Shown here one piece after another: positions 1 through 5,736 of a stretch of DNA of 7,017 nucleotides. The DNA is from JBBRLG01 sp038231495 (GTDB lineage: Bacteria > Planctomycetota > Planctomycetia > Gemmatales > Gemmataceae). Both the position numbers and the translations under genes were made by a program. Positions within the stretch are counted from its first letter, which is position 1. Each line of letters starts with the position of its first letter. Under the pieces are notes generated by a model. The model worked only from the letters and a program-made list of their open reading frames with translations, did not search any database and was not told the DNA's origin. The stretch lies in contig JBBRLG010000403.1 in the NCBI GenBank assembly GCA_038231495.1, positions 1-7,017 of the forward strand. Reading direction: 5' to 3'.

Positions 1-1
1 G

Positions 2-130
2 GACTTGGAGCGTGTACTCGCTGACATGCGTCAGACTTTTGCGAAGACCTGTAAGCGTGACAAACGTGCCAAAGCGGGAACCTTTGAATTACTTAACGAC
101 GTGGAACTCTTGGACTTCTGCTTAACTTGA
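2..130 (+). CDS. 3' end of an unidentified reading frame (partial)
   Basis: This frame is open from the window edge and ends at TGA 128-130, giving 42 residues that begin DLERVLADMRQT and end LLDFCLT. I do not recognise the family. The peptide is rich in Lys and Arg in its middle (around KTCKRDKRAKAG), which would suit the tail of a DNA-binding protein such as a transposase or integrase, but that is a guess. The DNA is about 48% G+C (63 of 130 bases), against about 65% in a sampled 60 bases of the adjoining DUF3987 fragment, so it probably has a different origin. Its stop overlaps the point where the truncated DUF3987 frame begins. It could also be a fortuitous open frame, because no start is visible in the window. 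Confidence 0.35.
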   Translation, partial: DLERVLADMRQTFAKTCKRDKRAKAGTFELLNDVELLDFCLT

Positions 131-695
131 TGCGTATGGGGCACATGGACTGCGGCCCTTCCTGGTCACGCTGACGCCGGACGCACGCGCCCGCTGGCAA
201 ACGTTGATCAATTCGATCGTGGAAGACATGAACGGGGACGACTTCCCGCCCCACTTGCGCGGCCCTTGGGCGAAATTGAAGGTCTACGCCGCGCGATTGG
301 CTCTCATCGTCCACTTCATCCGCTACGTGTGCAAGGAGGCGGATACTCAGAACGTCGACGGCGAAAGCGTTCGTAGGTCCGCGTTACTGATTAGCTACTT
401 CAAGAGCCACGCCCGCAAGGTGTTGGCGGCGCTGAGCGCGGACCCCCGGGTCGTGGCCGCGAAACACGTCCTCGCAATCCTGAAGCGGAATCGATCGTTG
501 GACAACTTCTCCCGCGCGGACCTTTACCAATTGGCGCGAGCCAGCTTCGCCGAAGTGGATTCACTCGATGCGCCGCTGGGGATTCTCGTGAACCATCGTT
601 ACGTGCGGACCTTCACGCCAGTGCGGCCGCCCGGAAGCCGGGGGGCAAACCCGGTTCGGTATCAGGTAAACCCACTCTGGGATCACACCCAGTGA
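126..695 (+). pseudogene. 5'-truncated DUF3987 (YfjI-like) protein, C-terminal part
   Basis: The frame is open from 126 (just after an in-frame TAA at 123-125) to TGA 693-695, about 189 codons. DUF3987-like sequence becomes convincing from about 150, with RPFLVTLTPDARARW. It then carries the family's conserved stretch DFPPHLRGPWAKLKVYAARLA, ending just before the conserved residues LIVHFIRYV, and a following SALLISYFKSHARKVLAAL segment. Full-length DUF3987 proteins are usually several hundred residues with a P-loop helicase-like core and often an N-terminal primase-like part; all of that is missing here. The first possible start in frame is TTG 204 with no clear ribosome binding site, so I treat it as a truncated gene. 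The last ~60 residues (from DNFSRADLYQLARASF) look like a small winged-helix tail. DUF3987 proteins are common in planctomycete genomes and mobile elements; their exact role is not settled. Confidence 0.75.
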
Positions 696-697
696 CG

Positions 698-767
698 CAG
701 GAATTACAGGAATTACAGGAATATCGACGGGGACAATGCAAAATTCCTGTAATTCCTGTAATTCCTG
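698..767. repeat. Perfect 25-bp inverted repeat made of iterated 9-bp units
   Basis: The left arm (698-722) and right arm (743-767) are exact reverse complements over 25 bp, separated by a 20-nt loop (723-742). Each arm is itself a direct repeat with a 9-bp period: CAGGAATTA at 698 and 707, then CAGGAATAT at 716. The structure starts 3 nt after the DUF3987 stop and lies about 150 bp before the ParB-like gene. As RNA it would fold into a very stable hairpin but has no U-tract, so it is not a classic intrinsic terminator. As DNA it resembles an iterated binding site, a replication or partition site, or a folded recombination site. Two further units lie at 833-850. What binds it is unknown. Confidence 0.9.
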
Positions 768-832
768 GTCGGGGGGCGGGGTGGAGCAGCATGGGCTTGT
801 CGGGCCGGAGAATATCGAGCGAAGGCCGGCTT

Positions 833-850
833 TTACAGGAATGCAGGAAT
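833..850. repeat. Two outlying CAGGAAT repeat units
   Basis: TTACAGGAAT at 833-842 matches the unit of the 698-767 inverted repeat exactly. A second CAGGAAT follows at 844-850, with an 8-bp rather than 9-bp spacing. They lie between the large palindrome and the ParB-like gene, in the same orientation as the left arm. This suggests they belong to the same binding array, although a 7-bp match alone could be chance. Confidence 0.5.
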
Positions 851-851
851 A

Positions 852-874
852 CGAGCCGCGCGATAGCGCACTCG
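852..874 (+). promoter_or_regulatory. Small hairpin in the leader of the ParB-like gene
   Basis: CGAG (852-855) can pair with CTCG (871-874), and GCGC (858-861) with GCGC (866-869) around a GATA loop, with a CC/A internal loop. It lies about 40 nt before the start codon, upstream of the ribosome binding site. No U-tract follows. It may affect leader folding or be a protein site; no function can be assigned from the sequence alone. Confidence 0.3.
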
Positions 875-914
875 GCAGGGGGGTTCAAAGTGGTTTCAGC
901 AAAGGAGCCTGTTA

Positions 915-2309
915 ATGAATGCGATCCAGTCAGAAACGAGACATGGTGCAATTTCGGAAATCGAGCTGACGCGGATCCGTCCGTCGCCCGAAAATGACGA
1001 ACTTTATGGCCCGGTCCTGTCCGACGACCCGGATGTCATTGCTCTCGCAAAGAGCATCCGACAGCACGGCCTGAAGGAGCCAATCGTCCTGACCAGGGAC
1101 TGTTACATTCTGAGCGGCCACCGACGTTTCGCCGCGTGCAAGGCCGCCGGATTGACCCGTGTTCCCTGTCGGGTCGAAGACTTGCCGCGTTCCGCACCGG
1201 AATTCCTGACGCTGCTGCGCGAGTTCAACCGCCAGCGCGTGAAGCCGTTCGACGTGGTCGCGCGGGAAGAAGTGGTTTCCGCCAACCCGGAGGAGGCGCA
1301 CCGCTTCCTTCAGCAATACCGAAAGAACAAGGCGCGGGTGACTGCCGACTCGATCCAGATCACGGGAACGAAGCAGCGGGCGGCGATCACCAGCGCGAAG
1401 ACGCCCTTCCTCCAAGCGATCATGGCCGTCCTGAACGAGCGCCGCGCATTCTGGCCGTTGACCGACCGTCAGATTCATTACGCCCTGCTGAACGACCCGC
1501 CACTCGTTCACGCACGCAAGCCGAGTTCGCGGTACGAAAACTCGCTGACGTGCTACAAGGCGTGCTGCGAGCTGATTACACGCGCGCGGCTCACCGGCCA
1601 GATACCCTTCAACGCCATCCACGACCCCACCCGCCCCGTCGTGACTTGGAACTTCAACAAGAGCGCCGCGCCCTACATCCGCGCGGAACTGGCGAACTTG
1701 CTGAAGGGCTACTACCGCGACCTGCAACAGAGTCAGCCCTGCCAGATCGAGATCATCGGGGAGAAGAACACGATCCAGAACATCATCGAGCCGGTGGCGA
1801 TGGAATACTGCATCCCCCTGACCATCGGCCGGGGATACTGCTCCCTGCCGCCCCGGTACAGCATGGCCCAGCGGTTCAAAAGGAGCGGCAAGGACCAGCT
1901 GGTCATCCTGGCCGTGAGCGACTTCGACCCCGAAGGCGAGGACATCGCCCACAGCTTTGCCCGGTCCCTGCGGGACGACTTCGGCGTCAAGGACGTGGTG
2001 CCGATCAAGGTGGCGCTCACGGCTCGGCAGGTGACGGAGATGAGGCTGCCGCCGGGCATGAAGGTGAAGAAGAAGAGTTCGCGGGCGAAGAAGTTCACCG
2101 GCCTGTACGGCGACAACGTGTACGAATTGGAGGCGGTGCCGCCCGACCGCTTGCAGGAGATTCTGCGCGAAGCGATCGACGGCGTGCTCGACATCGAAGC
2201 TTACAACCAGGAGATCGACGCGGAGAAGGAAGACGCCGCCCACCTCGAAAACCTGCGCCGCCGCATCCACGGCGCCATCGGGTCCACACTTGAGAATGAA
2301 GGCAATTAG
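915..2309 (+). CDS. ParB-like / Spo11-TopoVI-A-like TOPRIM fusion protein
   Basis: This is a 464-residue protein, probably cytoplasmic and DNA-acting. Residues about 12-115 form a ParB/sulfiredoxin-type domain with the signature ILSGHRRFAACKAAG (65-79). Residues about 165-250 look like a winged helix and contain DRQIHY (184-189). Y189 sits where topoisomerase VI A subunits and Spo11 carry their catalytic tyrosine (yeast Spo11 has RDIFY). Residues about 277-420 look like a TOPRIM domain: the glutamate is E283 in IGEKN, the acidic pair is D336 and D338 in SDFDPEGED, and YELEAVPPDRL (403-413) follows. The last 30 residues are highly charged. The ATG at 915 has AAAGGAG at 901-907, about 7 nt upstream, which fixes the start. 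The neighbours are the DUF3987 remnant and the iterated palindrome. The domain calls come from motif reading. Strand cleavage or topoisomerase-like activity is inferred; a nuclease or regulatory ParB role is also possible. Confidence 0.8.
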   Translation: MNAIQSETRHGAISEIELTRIRPSPENDELYGPVLSDDPDVIALAKSIRQHGLKEPIVLTRDCYILSGHRRFAACKAAGLTRVPCRVEDLPRSAPEFLTLLREFNRQRVKPFDVVAREEVVSANPEEAHRFLQQYRKNKARVTADSIQITGTKQRAAITSAKTPFLQAIMAVLNERRAFWPLTDRQIHYALLNDPPLVHARKPSSRYENSLTCYKACCELITRARLTGQIPFNAIHDPTRPVVTWNFNKSAAPYIRAELANLLKGYYRDLQQSQPCQIEIIGEKNTIQNIIEPVAMEYCIPLTIGRGYCSLPPRYSMAQRFKRSGKDQLVILAVSDFDPEGEDIAHSFARSLRDDFGVKDVVPIKVALTARQVTEMRLPPGMKVKKKSSRAKKFTGLYGDNVYELEAVPPDRLQEILREAIDGVLDIEAYNQEIDAEKEDAAHLENLRRRIHGAIGSTLENEGN

Positions 2310-2573
2310 GTAGCGATTGTTCGGTCAGATCCGGACCGCCCGGCGATTGGAGGGCGTACTCAACGCCGAACGTCCCACCGCACTGCCTGCTCCGACGTCC
2401 GCTCACGTCGAGTTCGAACGGGGCGAGGTAGCCGAATGGTCGATCAACGCAACAGCACCGAGTTTAGGGGCTTTTGGTGCAACATAGGTACAACCCGACA
2501 ACAAAGGCTCAACGAGGTTGCGAGGCCGGCTACCCCGGCAAGCCCCGATCAATGATCGGCTGGAGAACAAGCG
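2310..2573. other. Intergenic region between the ParB-like gene and the zinc ribbon gene
   Basis: I find no convincing gene here. CGGTC (2322-2326) and GACCG (2334-2338) form a short 5-bp hairpin 12 nt after the ParB-like stop, without a U-tract. GCACC (2455-2459) and GGTGC (2476-2480) could pair around a 16-nt loop. Four CAAC motifs sit at 2480, 2491, 2499 and 2510 (spacings 11, 8, 11), which might be protein contacts but are too short to weigh. The promoter for the zinc ribbon gene should be here, yet I see no clear -35/-10 pair. Confidence 0.4.
2545..2559. promoter_or_regulatory. Palindrome next to the zinc ribbon start (candidate operator)
   Basis: CCGATC (2545-2550), AAT, GATCGG (2554-2559) is a perfect 6-bp inverted repeat. 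Pairing can extend to AGCC/GGCT if two bases bulge. It ends 2 nt before the GGAG ribosome binding site (2562-2565) of the zinc ribbon gene. It could be a DNA operator, or an RNA hairpin that affects ribosome access. NrdR-type zinc ribbons bind DNA in known regulators, so autoregulation is possible, but this is inference. Confidence 0.4.
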
Positions 2574-2762
2574 ATGCAAGACACCACCCAGAAACCAACG
2601 GACGCTCAGGACCACATCGGTCTGCGCTGCCGGCGTTGCGGCCATCAGCAATTTCGCGTGGTCTACACTCGACGCGCCCTCGGGGGCGTTGTGGTCCGTC
2701 GGCGTGCGTGCCAGCAATGCGGCACGCGCATCACGACGAAGGAACGCGAGGTCGGTTGCTGA
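2574..2762 (+). CDS. Stand-alone NrdR-type zinc ribbon protein
   Basis: This is a 62-residue protein with two CxxC knuckles, C19-R-R-C22-G-H and C46-Q-Q-C49-G, expected to bind one zinc ion. Between them, VVYTRRALGGVVVRRRAC, followed by CGTRITTKE, matches the layout of the NrdR N-terminal zinc ribbon (CPxCG, SR, RRRxC, CGxRFTTxE). NrdR represses ribonucleotide reductase genes and is about 150 residues long with an ATP-cone domain. That domain is absent here, so this is not NrdR itself. Small zinc ribbons of this kind occur in phages and mobile elements. The ATG at 2574 has GGAG at 2562-2565, 8 nt upstream. DNA or RNA binding is likely; the target is unknown. No gene on the same strand is close enough to form an obvious operon. 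Confidence 0.65.
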   Translation: MQDTTQKPTDAQDHIGLRCRRCGHQQFRVVYTRRALGGVVVRRRACQQCGTRITTKEREVGC

Positions 2763-3173
2763 CGTTGGCCCAACCCAGACCCGGTGCGGTACTGACTATA
2801 ACGGTGGCGGCGGACCTGCACGTTCCAGACCCGGCAAAAGGAACCCACTTCTGCGGATCTGGGTCTGTTGTTTTCGCGGAATTGGCTAATCCAAAGGAGG
2901 TTGGCAGCCGCGATCTTGCGGACGGCGGCGCCAAGCCTTCACATTCCGGTCGTGTCTCCCCGGCCGGCGTCCACGGGGGGTATTTGGGACCTCGGTCGTT
3001 GAAACCGACGCGCGCAACGCTCCCTGTACAAAGTGCCTTGTGAATCAATGTACTCCCGCCATTGACCAACGCATGAGTGAGCCCCACGGTCGGAGCGGGC
3101 AGCTCCGCGTTGGCAAAGGCAACATACCTTCGACTCGATCTGTTCGACGGTGCTCACGGCGACAGCTCAGCCG
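2763..3173. other. Gene-poor 411-bp region between convergent genes
   Basis: I can support no gene here. Minus-strand frames are open for long stretches (118 codons over 2731-3087, and another frame over about 2663-2935), but high G+C makes such frames common. They overlap the zinc ribbon gene and show no domain I recognise. AAAGGAGG at 2893-2900 looks like a ribosome binding site, but the only candidate start, TTG 2901, directly abuts it and gives just 33 codons. TTGGC (2900-2904) and GCCAA (2931-2935) form the outer part of a possible hairpin, with CCGC/GCGG inside. The end of the CLC gene's message, and any terminator for it, should lie at the right edge, but I see no stem with a T-tract. 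Confidence 0.45.
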
Positions 3174-5174
3174 CTATCGCGGCGTGTCCGGCCGCGTCGC
3201 GACCTGGTCCACTGGGGGCTGGCCGTGAACGAACCGCAGATACGCGTTCGCCAGGTCCGCCCGGCGCATCAGGCCGACCACCTTCTTTTCCTTCAAACTA
3301 TCCACTACCGGGAGCACCAGAAGGTCGTTCTCCACGAATAGTTCCATCGCCCGGTCGAGCGGGTCGTCCGGCGTCAGCGGGTCTACGTCCGTCAGCATCA
3401 AGTCGGCGACCAGGACGAGCGAACGCAGGTGGGGCGCTTGCGAGGCGCTGTATACCTCCTCCAAGCGCGCCACGCCCTGAAGCCGGTTCTCGCCGTCCAC
3501 TACCGGCAGCACCTGATAATCGGTGTTGCTCAGGCGTTCCAGTACGGTCGTCAACGTGTCGCCCGGATGAAGTACGGGAAAGACGCTATTGGCCGTTAAG
3601 AACTGCGACACGCGCACGCCGGTCAGCACCTCGCGCACATAGTCGCCCTTGTGAGCCGGCGAGCGCGAGCGATTTTCTACCTGTGAGCTGTAAATCGATT
3701 GTTCATCGGAAAGCAAGAACGCGATGGCGCAGACCCAGAGCGTCGGCAAGAGCAGGTTGTAATTACCGGTCATTTCGCTGACCATGACGAGCGTGGAAAA
3801 CGGCGTCTTTGAGGCGGCGGCGAAGAAGCCGGCCATACCGACGATCACGAACGTCGCCGGCGGCGGACACCAGCCCGCAGGCAGCATGGTGTAGAGCAGT
3901 ATGCCGAGCGCCCCGCCGCCGCAGCCGCCGATCACCATCGACGGGCCGAACACGCCGCCCGAACCGCCGCTGCCGATCGTCAGGCCGGTGGTCAAAATCT
4001 TGCCGGCGCTGATCGCGAACAGGATGAGGGCGAACGTCAGCGCGCCGGGGTTGTTCGCGAAGCCGACGCCGGCCACGCCCGGCGGCGCCGTCATGGCCTG
4101 TTGCAGCGAGCCGTAGCCGAACGACAGCACGGACAGCACCGACTTGGCCTGATCGACGGGCGCGAAGGTGCGAAATATCCCATACAGGGCGAGGCCGACG
4201 GCACCGGTCAGGAACGCACCGATCGCCGGTTTGACGTGGTTGGGAATCCGCAGCCGATGAAACAGGTGGGTGAGGAAGTAGAAGCTGCGCGTGTACAGCA
4301 TGGCCATCACGACCATGAGCAGGGCCAGGAGAAAGTACGGGATCAGGTGCAGCGGGTCGTCGAACGTCAGCTTGGCCAGCAGTTCGGGTGAGAGGGAAAA
4401 CAGCGGCGCCCACGCCTTTTCGGGCGCGAACGTCCACACGCCCAGGCCGAACGTGCAGTAGGCGGTGATGCTGGCAAGCGCTGCGGGGATGATCACTTCG
4501 GATTCGAGGTCCGACGACCAGTACAGCACCTCGGCAGCGAACAGCGCGCCGGCAAGCGGCGCGCGGAAGATGGCGGCGACGCCGGCGCCCATGCCGGCCG
4601 CCATCAGGAGGCGGCGCTCCGCAGGCCGCAGTTTGAGCAAGCGGCCCAGGAACGAGCCGAAGCCCGCCCCGATCTGCGCGATGGGTCCTTCGCGGCCGCC
4701 GGAACCACCGCTGCCGATCGTGAAGGCGCTGGCGATGATCTTGATGAGCGGGACAATGGGCCGGATGTAACCCTGGCGATGATGGTAGGCGTCGATGGCC
4801 GCGTCGGTGCCGTGGCCCTCCGCCTCCGGAGCGAACGTGTAGACGATCAACCCACTCAAAAGGCCGCCGACCGCCGGGACTACGAGCAACAGCCACGGAT
4901 AGAAATACGTCGCATCACTTTCGGGAAAGACCGCCGGCTCGCCGCCCGGCCCCGGCGCGCGCAAACCGACGATCAGGTCGAGCGAATAGTGGACCATGAC
5001 GACACAAGCGAAGTGAAAAACGATGGCCCCCAGGCCGGCGATGACGCCGACGACGAGCGACAGACCCATGAGGCGGATTTGCGGTCGCAGGCGTTTGCGG
5101 CCGACTTCCCAGAATTCGGGGAACCAGCGTAAGGGGTGCGACGGGACGCGAGGGGTCGGGGACAGTTCGGCCAT
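3174..5174 (-). CDS. CLC-family chloride transporter/channel with two CBS domains
   Basis: This is a 666-residue inner-membrane protein moving chloride or a related anion, expected to act as a homodimer. Residues about 30-490 hold many hydrophobic helices and the CLC signatures. These are GHGTDAAIDA (120-129, the first filter element), GSGGSGGREGPIAQIG (154-169) with gating glutamate E162, GSGGSGGVFGP (401-411), and SIYSS with Y495 at the filter tyrosine position. Two CBS domains follow (about 520-578 and 589-648), which in this family bind nucleotides and regulate gating. By alignment with E. coli ClC-ec1, the proton glutamate E203 is replaced by V215 (in FAAEVLYW), and the filter serine by H121. 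The missing glutamate may indicate channel-like or weakly proton-coupled transport. ATG 5174 (MAELSPTP) is chosen over the longer open frame to 5384, because the extra 70 residues are not CLC-like; an AAGGGA lies about 11 nt upstream. It stands alone and probably has its own promoter. Confidence 0.93.
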   Translation of the reverse strand: MAELSPTPRVPSHPLRWFPEFWEVGRKRLRPQIRLMGLSLVVGVIAGLGAIVFHFACVVMVHYSLDLIVGLRAPGPGGEPAVFPESDATYFYPWLLLVVPAVGGLLSGLIVYTFAPEAEGHGTDAAIDAYHHRQGYIRPIVPLIKIIASAFTIGSGGSGGREGPIAQIGAGFGSFLGRLLKLRPAERRLLMAAGMGAGVAAIFRAPLAGALFAAEVLYWSSDLESEVIIPAALASITAYCTFGLGVWTFAPEKAWAPLFSLSPELLAKLTFDDPLHLIPYFLLALLMVVMAMLYTRSFYFLTHLFHRLRIPNHVKPAIGAFLTGAVGLALYGIFRTFAPVDQAKSVLSVLSFGYGSLQQAMTAPPGVAGVGFANNPGALTFALILFAISAGKILTTGLTIGSGGSGGVFGPSMVIGGCGGGALGILLYTMLPAGWCPPPATFVIVGMAGFFAAASKTPFSTLVMVSEMTGNYNLLLPTLWVCAIAFLLSDEQSIYSSQVENRSRSPAHKGDYVREVLTGVRVSQFLTANSVFPVLHPGDTLTTVLERLSNTDYQVLPVVDGENRLQGVARLEEVYSASQAPHLRSLVLVADLMLTDVDPLTPDDPLDRAMELFVENDLLVLPVVDSLKEKKVVGLMRRADLANAYLRFVHGQPPVDQVATRPDTPR

Positions 5175-5518
5175 TCGGAGAAATCCCTTTCGAGCGGGGT
5201 TGTAATGCGGAAGCGGCAGACACAGCAATCCTAGAGAATAGCGTCCCAACAGAACCGAAGAAGAATCGAAAAAAACACCTTGACGCCGAGGCGACTGCTC
5301 GGTGGTGTAGTCTATGGGAACCACGCGGCAGAAGATTCCCGCAGTGCGAGCCAATCCGGCCAACATGCAGGGCCCACGTGTCACTGCTTTTCCAGGATAC
5401 TCTCAGCCCGGAGGATTTCTTTAAGGAAATCGGGACCACGATTGCTGGGAACCGTTTCTTGGCGATGCTCTGCTTGGCCGGGTGAGCTTGCAGGAGTGAA
5501 AGCGCCGGGCTGCCGCTT
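5175..5518. other. Intergenic region upstream of the CLC gene
   Basis: The region holds no gene I can support; the open frames crossing it are extensions or shadows. It should contain the minus-strand CLC promoter. A weak candidate is TATTCT (read on the minus strand at about 5237-5242), with TTCTTC 16 nt upstream, in an A/T-rich patch (5255-5280). GATTTC/GAAATC (5415-5432) forms a near-perfect 18-bp palindrome around TTTAAG, possibly a protein-binding site. The right edge contains the hairpin at the end of the methyltransferase remnant. Confidence 0.4.
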
Positions 5519-5521
5519 TCA
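5497..5521 (-). terminator. Hairpin overlapping the methyltransferase stop (terminator-like)
   Basis: TGAAAGCG and CGCTTTCA are perfect 8-bp arms around a 9-nt loop, and the first three bases on the minus strand are the stop codon of the methyltransferase remnant. This is the right place for transcription to end after the hydrolase and remnant. No U-tract follows on either strand, so it may only partly terminate or may protect the 3' end of the RNA. Confidence 0.45.
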
Positions 5522-5725
5522 AGGACCCCCGCTTGCGTGCTTGATCGCAAGGACCACCTCGACCGGGACCCAAATGCGCCGGTGCTCCTGCTTCTCGACG
5601 CGGAACCCCGCCGCCTCCAAAGCGCGGGCGATGAAGATGGGCCGGCAGTCCACAAAGTTGGGGAAGTGCTTGTGGGTCCACTCATAAAGATGGAAAATGA
5701 TGCCGTGTCCCTCCTCCTTCGACAT
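5519..5725 (-). pseudogene. C-terminal remnant of a SAM-dependent methyltransferase
   Basis: These 68 codons begin MSKEEGHGII. LYEWTHKHFPNFVDCRPI (13-30) and ALEAAGFRVE (35-44) follow, then IWVPVEVVLAIK (51-62). This run matches the C-terminal end of UbiE/MenG-like class I methyltransferases (typically LYEWLHRRFP, then VDCRPI, AAGF and mWGLPVEVVLA). The Rossmann SAM-binding part, roughly the first 170 residues, is missing, so the fragment cannot be an active methyltransferase. The ATG lies 11 nt after the stop of the upstream hydrolase. The four codons before it in frame (GVVG) also look methyltransferase-like, so the deletion joint is at or next to the hydrolase stop codon. No good ribosome binding site precedes the ATG, though reinitiation after the hydrolase stop could yield a small peptide. 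A remnant is the simplest reading. Confidence 0.75.
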
Positions 5726-5736
5726 GCCCACGACCC

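Noticed and set aside
698..767. CRISPR-like array.
   Set aside because: The 9-bp units are contiguous and inverted, without spacers of CRISPR size; the 48-bp tandem at 6771-6866 also has no spacers.
771..784. G-rich run as a possible G-quadruplex.
   Set aside because: Only runs of 6, 4 and 2 G are present, so four separated G3 tracts cannot be formed.
692..997. Plus-strand frame of 101 codons starting at a GTG overlapping the DUF3987 stop.
   Set aside because: Its first part is only the palindrome read as codons (QELQELQE, then IPVIPVIP), it overlaps the well-supported start of the ParB-like gene, and no ribosome binding site or family is apparent.
930..2270. Minus-strand open frame of 446 codons opposite the ParB-like gene.
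   Set aside because: It is an antisense shadow of a high-GC gene: no recognisable domain, while the plus strand carries clear ParB and TOPRIM motifs.
2420..2500. Sequence resembling the 5' half of a tRNA-Ser/Leu (GGCGAGGTAGCCGAATGGTC).
   Set aside because: No matching acceptor 3' strand, no proper anticodon stem-loop of 7 nt and no T-arm; only a GCACC/GGTGC pair with a 16-nt loop.
2731..3087. Minus-strand open frame of 118 codons in the gap.
   Set aside because: It overlaps the zinc ribbon gene, shows no motif I recognise and lacks a clear ribosome binding site; kept only as a note in the gap entry.
3763..4896. Second minus-strand open frame of 377 codons inside the CLC gene.
   Set aside because: Arg-rich out-of-frame shadow of the CLC coding sequence.
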